From: Trichobilharzia szidati
Taxonomy: Eukaryota > Platyhelminthes > Trematoda > Strigeidida > Schistosomatidae
Direction: 5' to 3'
Assembly: GCA_944472155.2 (NCBI GenBank)
Contig: OX235279.1
Coordinates: 175,687,868-175,751,867 of the forward strand
DNA: 64,000 nucleotides
Shown: positions 54,810-64,000 of the stretch, piece after piece
How positions within the stretch are numbered: the first letter of the stretch is position 1
How the letters are laid out: every line of letters begins with the position of its first letter
Program-made: the position numbers and the translations under genes
Notes under the pieces: generated by a model
Told to the model about the DNA's origin: nothing
Database searches by the model: none
The model's input: the letters and a program-made list of their open reading frames with translations, nothing else

Positions 54810-55264
54810 CTGTTATCATCAAATTAAAAAAAGAAAAAAGAAAAGAGGACGGGGGAGTGGAGTATGAACGCTTTTACTTCTAAGTATATTAAGGCAATTA
54901 GTCCCTTTGATAAATTTGAAAAAGGCATCTAGAAGACAAATTTCGCGAGATGATATCTTCATTTCGTAGTTTCTTTACAACCAACCGCTTTACAACAACT
55001 AACATGGTTAACAATAATAATAAAATAAAGTTCATGACTCAGTTATATGAAGAACAAAAGCACATACTAATGACCATTCATATCTATAAATAGGTCAAGC
55101 ATGCTCGCCATGGTAGGCGAAGATTGAAGTCTATTGTTTTTTCTATGTACACACAGTTTAGAATGTATGTGATTAATCCAAAGGGCTTCCATCACCTCCA
55201 GTAACCTTGAATTAGAGTTATGTGATGAAATAATTGTGAAACAGTCATTAATGTTGATTTTGTG
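54810..55264. other. Intron sequence of host gene 2, unassigned
   Basis: AT-rich, with purine/pyrimidine tracts near the acceptor. No mobile element was recognised before 55265. Confidence 0.4.
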
Positions 55265-55690
55265 ACCTAACATCATCCTAATATGTACGGAAAATATTAG
55301 ATTCGCCTTCCAAGAAAAGGCATACATACAAATCGACGGTGTTGCGATGGGGAGCCCTCTTGGGCCCCTGTTAGCACATATATTCATGTCGAAATTGGAG
55401 AAAGAAATGCAAGGTGTGCTTGGAGAATTTAGCCTATATAAACGTTATGTAGATGATGCACTCATTGTTGGTAATAATAGTAAATCTATTGAAAACTTAA
55501 TTACCCTATTTAGTCATATTCATCCAAATATCCGAGTGACTTCCCAACTTGAATCAAATAACAAACTCGGTTTCCTGGATATTACCAGTGACCAGGAGAG
55601 ACGATGAAACGATTAAGCAATCTATTTTTTGTAAACAGACATGGAGTGGACAATATCTTCATTTTACCAGTTTTGTTCCTATCCAGTATA
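55265..55690 (+). pseudogene. Penelope-like RT fragment
   Basis: The frame reads AYIQIDGVAMGSPLGPLLAH and KRYVDDALIVGNNSKSIENL, then NKLGFLDI. After a frameshift (about 55590) come KQSIFCKQTWSGQYLHFTSF and VPIQYK. This is the catalytic core of a PLE reverse transcriptase, of a different family from both PLEs at 47698-53278. The 5' and 3' parts are missing, and it ends directly at a SINE. Confidence 0.8.
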
Positions 55691-55692
55691 AA

Positions 55693-55876
55693 CAGTGGTT
55701 AGGACTCTCGCCGACCATGCACATGGTCCGGGGTTCGAACCCCTGCCGGCGCACACCCGATATCTATGGTATGCCTGAATTTGGGCAACCGATATCCATG
55801 CTGAAAGTTCCACACTTGTACTGAAAATACGGTGTGGAAATCAAGCTGTAAATCAAAAAAATAAAAAAAATAAAAA
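55693..55876 (+). mobile_element. Family-B SINE, head 5'-truncated
   Basis: Starts CAGTGGTTAGGACTCTCGCC, so it lacks the first dozen bases of the tRNA-like head. It has the B-box GGGTTCGAACCC, the family-B body and an (AAATAAAA)n tail. It abuts the PLE fragment without spacer. Confidence 0.85.
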
Positions 55877-56664
55877 ACGTTCCCTAGTGAAATGTTTGTT
55901 CTCAAGGGCCCGAAAAATATGCACGAGTGACACATTGATGGATGAGTTTCGACACATACATTCATGTTTATAACCTAATGGTTATCCAGAGAACTTCATC
56001 ACTTGTCACAGTAAGGATAGACCACATCTCGAAAAGATAGTTTCTGTACCAATGAGACCAATCACACAGCACGAAACACTGACTTTTTCACACTTATTAG
56101 CAATGGTATATTATCAGTAACCTTGTGAGTTTGAAGGCGTACCGGTCAGTATCAAGCAAACGATTCGAATGTTGAGATCATATTCATTTTTGAGCATAAA
56201 ATAAGATTTCCTCTATATTTCATAAAGTCTTCCTTACATGACGTGTGATTCTTTATTATTATTTCTTTTTTGACTGATATTTTGGTCAAACTTCATTTTC
56301 GGTCGACAATACTCAGTCGTATTTTTAGTCGAATTGTAAATTTTTAGAAAATAGGTAATGCTTTAATGCATAGATTAATCAATGTGCATCAATTCAATAT
56401 ATATTTGATTTTTAAGGTGATGCGGAATGAACACCTCTGATCCACTGTAAATTATTTTGAGCCGTGTCAACAAAAGTCACTGATTACTGATTCCTTACAC
56501 TAATTCAAATTCAGTCAAGAACGAGACTCATGTCTAGGTCCAGACTGTCATTTCGCCACAACCGTTGGGAGTTATACCCAGGTGTGACATGACTGGAAGT
56601 GAGAAAGATTCGCAGTCATACGATGAGATTTAAAATGTTTAAATGGTAATGACTATTGCTATTG
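55877..56664. other. Intron sequence, unassigned
   Basis: About 790 bp with no recognised domain or repeat. Confidence 0.4.
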
Positions 56665-59215
56665 TTAGTTGGTTGCTGGTTTCTCAGCTGATCCAAGCCC
56701 CGGAAAAGAGGCAGGGTTTGGCATAGGCCTAGAGATCCTACTTCGAGAAACCAATGGGACTGCCACAGAGACTTCAATGCACAAGAAACATGTTAAAAAT
56801 ACAAACTATACGAAAAACAAACCTATTCTTCGCTGGAATCGGAGAGGCAAAATGATACAGAGGGCTGATGAAAGCCTTCAGGACTCCAGTCAGCCTATGC
56901 TTCTCTATGCTCTCGATGGAAGCAAGAATAAGAATGGGGATGTAGAATGTACATAGAATGTACGAGGCTGTCTGGGATGGCTGCTCATGTAGCCAGAGAA
57001 ATGAGAAGATATAGCCTAGAAGTGCTGGGAATCTGCAAGAGCAGATGGAATGGATGTGGAGCGTTGGAATTGTTGATGTTGTTTATCACAGCATTAGATT
57101 GATAGCCCTATGCAAATCCACCTCTCTCTACTGGGATTACTGCCAGCTGGGCGAAGGTTGTTAAGTGGAGAGTCAATAATCCACTCCGGTCAACCAGATG
57201 AAAACCACCAGCTCACTGAGGCAGTGAGTGGCGATCATGATGTCACCAACAGTAGCCACACCTGTTAGGCAGTGGGAACCAAACTGATCCAGGATAATGA
57301 CATCAAATTTCAACTCAAAGAGAAGGAAGGGAATTTGCAATTCTACTCACCTACAAACGACTCAGAACAAGAGATGAGGCAAGATTTCTATAGACAACTG
57401 CAAACAGTAATGGACAACATCGACATCAAAATCCTTGTGGGTGATATGAATGTCAAATGAACTGGGAGCACACAAATCACGAAGAGAACTCATCATGGGT
57501 TGAGGGTTTGTCGCTCGTCGAAATGCATGACAATGAATAGTTCTACGCAGACTTCTGCACCTTTACTGATTTGGTGATCGATGGCAAGATGTACAAGCAC
57601 TAGAGTGTACACAAAGCAAAATGGATCTCGCCTGATGGACACACCACGAACCAGATAGATTTAATCTCAACCTCAAGAGGGTGGATTTAAAGTCGAGAAA
57701 GGTAGCAGATGTGGGCTCGGACCACCATCTAGTTTAGGGAACCTTCATGGTGAAGCTGAAATCCTTCAGAATAACTAGAGACAGGCCACAATTGAAGTTG
57801 AACAATTGGAAACTGAAGGACAAAACCACAGGGGATACCTACTTATTGGAAGAAAGACTAACTTGTGAAACTACTGAAGAAGGGAAACCTGAGCCTCTGC
57901 AACAACTGTCACAGGATCATGCTCTTTTCCACGTCAAGTAAAATACTAAGTTGCATCATCCTGGAGAGAATAAAGGATGCACTGGATAGAGAACTCTGCA
58001 ACCCGCAAGAACAAGTTGCCTGGATTCAGCAAAAGGCGAATAATATGTGGACCGAGTTCCAACTCTACGCACCACTCCCAACATCGGAGACAACATTGAA
58101 TGGCAGTCAAACCTCTGTCTATTTCAACTTCACCGATTCCGAAAAGGTCTTCGACAGCTTTGACCACAAAGTAATTTGGTAAGTACTTCAACACTATGGA
58201 GTGCAGCGCCGAAAAATCTTTGTCAAACTCATTCAACCACAGCTACATGACAGTGGCACGTGTCAGACAACCTACTATAAGAAACTCAGAGAGGTCTCTG
58301 CAGTGAAGACAAGGGTAAGGCAGGGCTGCCTGTTACCATTAACGGTGATATTCTGAATGGTGGGGGACTGGATTATGCGTCAGAGAGTGAGTGTGTAGCG
58401 AGAGGTCAGGAATACGATGGACCACCGATAAGAAGACTCCAGAAGAACCAGACTTCGGGGACGATTCGTGTCTAGTGTCACGCAAACTTGAAGATGTTAA
58501 ACCAACAAACTGGGTGAGGAAGCAAGCAGCGAAGACAAGACTCCAGGTGAACACCAATCACCATCAACTGAAGAAATTTGAAATAGGTCATTTCCATCAC
58601 TTATCTAGGAAGCATCTCAAAGACAGCTAGGCAGCCAGCCAGAATAGGAAAGATACGCACACCTTCTACACTCTGAAACCACTATGGAACTCTTCTGCAC
58701 TCCGCCTCAGCATGAAGAACAAGATTCGGATTTTCAACGCAAATATCAAGTCAGTCATTTCCTCTGTGTGGTTTAGAAACCGGGTGAGTGCGTCACGAAA
58801 AGCATTTCGAACAGGCGGCTACTGTAGACTTTTATCAACAGCTGTCTTCGTTGACTGCATACTGAAGATCAAATGGTCAGCCTGCTGGTCACAAAGAATT
58901 GGCAACAAAAAACCAAGGCGAGGAGCCAACCAAGAACCGATTACTCAACAAACATGTAGAAGAAAATGGAGATGGATTGAGCATGAGCTGAAGAGGCCGT
59001 CGAATGACGTCGTGTGCAACGCCCTTCATCGCTCGAGTGGAAAGTACATGGGAAGCGACGAGCGAGGTGTACGTTGGATGGTAATATGGAGGAGGAGATG
59101 AGAGACTATGGGAAAACGTGAACTCAGCTAAAGAGTTCCATAAAGAATAAGACAAGGTGGAGATGGGTTGTTGAATCCCCTCTATGTTCCACTCAGAACC
59201 CAAGGGAAAAACCGT
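56665..59215 (+). pseudogene. RTE pseudogene, near full length
   Basis: Related to the 21220-24464 element and on the opposite strand. The 5' leader and ORF start are near 56665-56950 (ILRWNRRGKMIQRADESLQD). Endonuclease pieces follow (VGDMNVK; WISPDGHTTNQIDLI near 57630), then RT pieces (SSKILSCIILERIKDALDRE; SEKVFDSFDHKVIW) and the C-terminus (MKNKIRIFNANIKS; CRRKWRWIEHELKRPSNDV). The 3' end CTATGTTCCACTCAGAACCC with AAGGGAAAAACC matches the RTE tail. Heavily frameshifted. It lies in the intron of host gene 2, antisense to the gene. Confidence 0.85.
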
Positions 59216-59273
59216 ATAATAACTTTTGTGTCGTTGCCGGATAAAAAGATTGAACAATATTAAATAAACTTAC

Positions 59274-59470
59274 GCAATGTGTTGTTCGACTGATGGATTT
59301 TTCTTCTTCAGAATTTCCTGTAGTTCATCTAGTTGGCTTCGAAGGATTTTAAGCTCTTTCAAGTACTTCTTTGTCTTCATATCACAGATGGGATTTTTAC
59401 ATTTATCTTCATGATGCAGCTGCACCATCCGATTATCTGCTTCAGACTGCCTAGGTGCATGATTCAGTGG
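59274..59470 (-). CDS. Host gene 2, internal coiled-coil exon
   Basis: A minus-strand exon from acceptor ATATTTAG (exon starts 59470) to donor GC|GTAAGT (exon ends 59274). 197 nt gives 65 codons and 2 extra bases. It encodes PLNHAPRQSEADNRMVQLHH, a short Cys-containing stretch (DKCKNPICDMK) and a coiled-coil-like helix (YLKELKILRSQLDELQEILK). I do not recognise the family. The first 50 bases (59421-59470) are repeated in inverted orientation at 63951-64000 by the palindrome. Confidence 0.6.
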
Positions 59471-59539
59471 CTAAATATTTTGAGGGTAAAATACAGTAGT
59501 TAAAAATGGCGATTATTCACTTTCTATTTATCGTGTAAT

Positions 59540-59792
59540 TGCGTCGGTGGCATAACGGTCAGGACGCTCGCCGACCATGCACATGGTCCAGGGTACGGTC
59601 CCCGGCCACCGACGCACTCACATACCTCACTAAGCCAGAAATAAAAGCTGGTAAAGAGGAAAGGTTGAGCATGAGGCTAGCTAGCAACCCCATCCTGTAA
59701 AAATTGAACACTGCTACAGAAACTTCAGGCCACTAGCTTTAAGCCCTATGTTCCACTGGGGAACGTGAAGGAATAAAAAATAAAAATAAAAA
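59540..59792 (+). mobile_element. Family-A SINE with 13-bp target duplication
   Basis: Head TGCGTCGGTGGCATAACGG, body with CCCATCCTGTAAAA, tail AGCCCTATGTTCCACTGGGG then GAAGGAATAAAAAATAAAAA. The flanking ATTTATCGTGTAA occurs at 59526-59538 and again at 59793-59805, a perfect 13-bp duplication. This proves retroposition at this site. The mirror copy lies at 63629-63881. Confidence 0.9.
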
Positions 59793-60334
59793 ATTTATCG
59801 TGTAAAACTAATTTGTATGGAAAGATTGAGCTATACCTATAGATATTTTGAGGGAGATCTTTATCTATGAATTGGTTTGTACATTTTTGTTTTACAGATA
59901 TGAAATTCTCTGATAAATGTTTATTGCACCGTTGGCACTACTCATTATATCCATGCGGGCTGATGGTATAAGATGTACTCATAAGCTGTTGACATGCATG
60001 AAAATAATTGTGCCCAAATACTGGTTCACCTGTAATCCTAAGGCTTGTCGATGGCTCAGCAACATATCTGATACCATCAACCATCCATGGGATCTGCGCT
60101 ACTTTATTCTTAGTATAAATTCCCTTCAGTGGAGTTTATTCTCCTTAGAATTCAAATCACCGAAAATACCCATTGGGTCATAGAGAACATAAAACACAAT
60201 TCAGCGAAGAAAATGTTCTCTGAATCGATGAAATCACTTCCAGAGGTTGTACAGCCGTATTTATATTTACCAAAAATGTATGGTAGTCCATTCTTGAGTA
60301 ACTGATATAAAATTAAATCTTTTACAAGGAACAA

Positions 60335-60809
60335 CTAGTGAAGAGGTAAAGACCATTGTAGAACAAAAGACTGGGTAAACTGCTTCTGTATACAGAGTTC
60401 TGGATTGTATTGACGATCTGCCAACGCTTCGGTCATACACAAAAGCTGAAACCTATCGCCCTTCGTACCATTTGGTCTCACTTTGTAGATAATCTTGAGA
60501 GACGACTGTGGTGGAGATGTGTAGGCTGGATTTACCAAGTGCTAAAGAATTGATATAGTAACTGTCTTGCATTGTCGCTTTCGCTAACCATGCTGGATAA
60601 TGTTCAGAGATGCGTTCGGAAAGTGTATGCTTCGTGCGGCCAATATGACTGCCTCCACACCAGCAGATGAATTTATTAACACACACTGAAGTGGCGCAAG
60701 TGTGTTTTTTCGGTGCATATAAATATGAGCCTACAACCTCTGAAGATAATTTCCTCCTGATGAAGAAAATTTTCTTAGCTGAATTGTCTTTTATTTCCCT
60801 AAATATCAT
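60335..60809 (-). pseudogene. Penelope-like GIY-YIG / C-terminal remnant, left arm
   Basis: The minus-strand frame 60453-60809 contains VCVNKFICWCGGSHIGRTKH and TLSERISEHYPAWL, a GIY-YIG domain. After a frameshift, 60335-60538 continues with LQSSLKI-like and RFQLLCMTEALADRQYNPEL CIQKQ, the usual PLE C-terminus. It resembles the younger PLE at 48704-51157 but is diverged. The RT is missing. Confidence 0.8.
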
Positions 60810-61668
60810 TGTAATTTATTCCCAATGGGCTAAGTTTTGATTTCCGCCTTTATTCCAGTTTATCCATGTTTTTCATCTCCCTCAGAGATTGGTGGTGGAT
60901 CTCTCCTAATACGGATGAGAACGAAGCATGACAGTTTTACAGTTTTTCTTCATTTGCAGGATAAATAAAGAACATCTTATCTGATTGATATTTTGATGGT
61001 TATTTCAGTTTGTCTTCACGATTTTCTCTCCACCATTTCACCTTTCCATTTTATAGACAAATTTATTTCACTGTGTCTTTTGTGTACTCATAGAGAATTA
61101 TTTTAAGTGGTGAGCAACTCGTAGAATTGCATAGTGAACATTTTGAACCAGTTTATTAATGCAGGTGATGTAGGAGTGTGCCAACCATTGTGTATGCGAT
61201 CTGATATATGGTAAATACCTAATTGTTAATACTATTTATTCGGATAAAGAATTGTTTATAAGACACAAAATAATCGAGCAAAGAATATTCTTTTCGATAA
61301 ATTCCTCTCCCAGGCTCTACAATTATATATATGTTTATATACACAGAATATTTTAAATTAGTAGAATATTCTTTGCTCGATTATTTTGTGTTTTATAGAT
61401 GTCTGAATGAACATTTTTGCTATAAAGAATTGTTTCTCACGTGCCCACAAATTCTCTTGACCGTAGATGTTAATCAAGTTTTCAGGTGAATTTAGTGTTG
61501 ATATAAGAGGGTAGTAACAAAAGTGATGAGTTGTCACAAACGACGGTTTAAGAAGAGTTACGCAATAACATGAATAGTTAAATGAAAGAGTTGTACTCAG
61601 AGTGTACATGGAAACAAAATATACGGAATTACACAAGGGTTTTAAGTAGAAAAGTAAGCATACAAACA
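60810..61668 (-). other. PLE-associated terminal and unassigned sequence, left arm
   Basis: It includes a short hairpin around 61265-61390 (CGAGCAAAGAATATTCT and its complement) and the end CAGGCTCTAC related to the younger PLE's terminal repeat. The frame at 61358-61669 (about 103 residues) has no recognised domain. Confidence 0.4.
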
Positions 61669-61689
61669 AAAGTTAAGTCAAACAAACAA

Positions 61690-61731
61690 ACAAACAAACA
61701 AACAAAGAAAAGTTAAGTCAAATCAACACAG
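61690..61731. repeat. Palindrome centre with CAAA microsatellite
   Basis: Non-palindromic spacer of about 42 bp, CAAACAAA repeats followed by AGTTAAGTCAAATCAACAC, between the arms. Confidence 0.85.
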
Positions 61732-62611
61732 TTGTTTGTTTGACTTAACTTTTGTTTGTATGCTTATTTTTCTACTTAAAACCCTTGTGTAATTCCGTAT
61801 ATTTTGTTTCCATGTACACTCTGAGTACAACTCTTTCATTAAACTATTCATGTTATTACGCAACTCTTCTTAAACCGTCGTTTGTGACAACTCATCACTT
61901 TTGTTACTACCCTCTTATATCAACACTAAATTCACCTGAAAACTTGATTAACATCTACGGTCAAGAGAATTTGTGGGCACGTGAGAAACAATTCTTTATA
62001 GCAAAAATGTTCATTCAGACATCTATAAAACACAAAATAATCGAGCAAAGAATATTCTACTAATTTAAAATATCCTGTGTATATAAACATATATATAATT
62101 GTAGAGCCTGGGAGAGGAATTTATCGAAAAGAATATTCTTTGCTCGATTATTTTGTGTCTTATAAACAATTCTTTATCCGAATAAATAGTATTAACAATT
62201 AGGTATTTACCATATATCAGATCGCATACACAATGGTTGGCACACTCCTACATCACCTGTATTAATAAACTGGTTCAAAATGTTCACTATGCAATTCTAC
62301 GAGTTGCTCACCACTTAAAATAATTCTCTATGAGTACACAAAAGACACAGTGAAATAAATTTGTCTATAAAATGGAAAGGTGAAATGGTGGAGAGAAAAT
62401 CGTGAAGACAAACTGAAATAACCATCAAAATATCAATCAGATAAGATGTTCTTTATTTATCCTGCAAATGAAGAAAAACTGTAAAACTGTCATGCTTCGT
62501 TCTCATCCGTATTAGGAGAGATCCACCACCAATCTCTGAGGGAGATGAAAAACATGGATAAACTGGAATAAAGGCGGAAATCAAAACTTAGCCCATTGGG
62601 AATAAATTACA

Positions 62612-63086
62612 ATGATATTTAGGGAAATAAAAGACAATTCAGCTAAGAAAATTTTCTTCATCAGGAGGAAATTATCTTCAGAGGTTGTAGGCTCATATTT
62701 ATATGCACCGAAAAAACACACTTGCGCCACTTCAGTGTGTGTTAATAAATTCATCTGCTGGTGTGGAGGCAGTCATATTGGCCGCACGAAGCATACACTT
62801 TCCGAACGCATCTCTGAACATTATCCAGCATGGTTAGCGAAAGCGACAATGCAAGACAGTTACTATATCAATTCTTTAGCACTTGGTAAATCCAGCCTAC
62901 ACATCTCCACCACAGTCGTCTCTCAAGATTATCTACAAAGTGAGACCAAATGGTACGAAGGGCGATAGGTTTCAGCTTTTGTGTATGACCGAAGCGTTGG
63001 CAGATCGTCAATACAATCCAGAACTCTGTATACAGAAGCAGTTTACCCAGTCTTTTGTTCTACAATGGTCTTTACCTCCTCACTAG
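62612..63086 (+). pseudogene. Penelope-like GIY-YIG / C-terminal remnant, right arm
   Basis: Mirror of 60335-60809, with the same GIY-YIG phrases and the same frameshift. One residue differs near the end (SLPPH here, SLPLH there). Confidence 0.8.
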
Positions 63087-63628
63087 TTGTTCCTTGTAAA
63101 AGATTTAATTTTATATCAGTTACTCAAGAATGGACTACCATACATTTTTGGTAAATATAAATACGGCTGTACAACCTCTGGAAGTGATTTCATCGATTCA
63201 GAGAACATTTTCTTCGCTGAATTGTGTTTTATGTTCTCTATGACCCAATGGGTATTTTCGGTGATTTGAATTCTAAGGAGAATAAACTCCACTGAAGGGA
63301 ATTTATACTAAGAATAAAGTAGCGCAGATCCCATGGATGGTTGATGGTATCAGATATGTTGCTGAGCCATCGACAAGCCTTAGGATTACAGGTGAACCAG
63401 TATTTGGGCACAATTATTTTCATGCATGTCAACAGCTTATGAGTACATCTTATACCATCAGCCCGCATGGATATAATGAGTAGTGCCAACGGTGCAATAA
63501 ACATTTATCAGAGAATTTCATATCTGTAAAACAAAAATGTACAAACCAATTCATAGATAAAGATCTCCCTCAAAATATCTATAGGTATAGCTCAATCTTT
63601 CCATACAAATTAGTTTTACACGATAAAT

Positions 63629-63881
63629 TTTTTATTTTTATTTTTTATTCCTTCACGTTCCCCAGTGGAACATAGGGCTTAAAGCTAGTGGCCTGAAGTT
63701 TCTGTAGCAGTGTTCAATTTTTACAGGATGGGGTTGCTAGCTAGCCTCATGCTCAACCTTTCCTCTTTACCAGCTTTTATTTCTGGCTTAGTGAGGTATG
63801 TGAGTGCGTCGGTGGCCGGGGACCGTACCCTGGACCATGTGCATGGTCGGCGAGCGTCCTGACCGTTATGCCACCGACGCA
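63629..63881 (-). mobile_element. Family-A SINE, mirror copy in the right arm
   Basis: Mirror of 59540-59792, including both copies of the 13-bp target duplication. It was therefore copied with the arm, not inserted independently. Confidence 0.9.
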
Positions 63882-63950
63882 ATTACACGATAAATAGAAA
63901 GTGAATAATCGCCATTTTTAACTACTGTATTTTACCCTCAAAATATTTAG

Positions 63951-64000
63951 CCACTGAATCATGCACCTAGGCAGTCTGAAGCAGATAATCGGATGGTGCA
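63951..64000 (+). pseudogene. Inverted partial copy of the host gene 2 coiled-coil exon
   Basis: Begins after the mirrored acceptor ATATTTAG and reads PLNHAPRQSEADNRMV before the window ends. Whether it is a complete second exon depends on sequence outside the window. Confidence 0.7.

Larger units (their letters stand above)
59421..61689 (+). repeat. Left arm of a 4.6-kb palindrome (centre 61710.5)
   Basis: Every feature here mirrors one at 123421 minus its coordinate, with no net indel over about 2.27 kb. The few differences include substitutions at about 61560-61620 and one near 60340. It contains part of a host gene 2 exon, a family-A SINE and a PLE C-terminal remnant. The arms meet at a CAAA-repeat loop (61690-61731). 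The right arm is still pairing at the window end. Confidence 0.95.
61732..64000 (-). repeat. Right arm of the 4.6-kb palindrome
   Basis: Reverse complement of 59421-61689, still matching at base 64000, so it probably extends beyond the window. It includes the mirrored PLE remnant (62612-63086), SINE (63629-63881) and partial exon (63951-64000). Confidence 0.95.

Noticed and set aside
61358..62063. Paired 103-residue frames facing each other at the palindrome centre
   Set aside because: They are the same sequence mirrored by the palindrome, with no domain; only one independent observation and probably untranslated.

Overview
The window looks like repeat-rich nuclear DNA from a flatworm, most likely a digenean trematode of the schistosome type. 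The evidence is indirect: very short introns (48 and about 54 nt), an RTE-clade retrotransposon with a 13-bp target duplication, CR1-like two-ORF elements, several Penelope-like elements (PLEs), a BEL/Pao LTR element, a CACTA-type transposase remnant and tRNA-headed SINEs. This combination is known from schistosomes, but species and genus cannot be fixed by reading. No bacterial-type operon, rRNA, functional tRNA or CRISPR array was seen.

Layout. 1-20143 is framed by two long, nearly identical inverted arms (1-2516 and 17850-20143). Between them lie a smaller inverted-repeat structure around a CR1-like ORF1 (4697-8138), a diverged third copy of the arm sequence (8139-9170), a two-ORF CR1-like element on the minus strand (11268-15180) and a 5'-truncated CR1-like copy on the plus strand (15285-17581). 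21220-24464 is a structurally complete RTE with a target-site duplication but a broken 3' coding end. 24478-28535 has a CACTA transposase remnant and unassigned DNA. 29093-32232 is a small host gene of four exons whose first intron holds an old RTE remnant. 32234-37889 is a BEL/Pao LTR element. 38600-47000 is a graveyard of SINE, PLE and RTE fragments plus a foldback repeat. 47698-53278 is an old PLE interrupted by a SINE and by a younger PLE with an intact 817-residue ORF. 54044-59470 carries the last two visible exons of a second, minus-strand host gene, with PLE, SINE and RTE debris in its intron. 59421-64000 is a near-perfect 4.6-kb palindrome that repeats part of that gene's exon in inverted orientation.

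The most striking object is the LTR element at 32234-37889. It has two 395-bp LTRs that differ at one position by eye, a 5-bp target duplication (CTGAC), a BEL/Pao Gag and aspartic protease, and the C-terminal tail of a BEL/Pao integrase. Reverse transcriptase, RNase H and the integrase catalytic core are absent. In their place is intron-free coding sequence from two unrelated cellular genes: about 500 residues of alpha-spectrin repeats fused in frame to Gag-protease, then about 380 residues of dipeptidyl peptidase III. This reads as a recently mobilised, non-autonomous retroelement that captured two host mRNAs. It landed on the likely stop codon of the host gene at 29093-32232, and the duplicated target includes that stop.

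The repeats interact in recognisable ways. One SINE family and the RTE share a 3' tail and both make 13-bp target duplications, so the RTE probably mobilises the SINE. The older PLE's termini keep a hammerhead-ribozyme-like fold with core substitutions. Most coding remnants are broken by stops or frameshifts; the clearest intact long ORFs are the inner PLE polyprotein and the Gag-protease-spectrin fusion.
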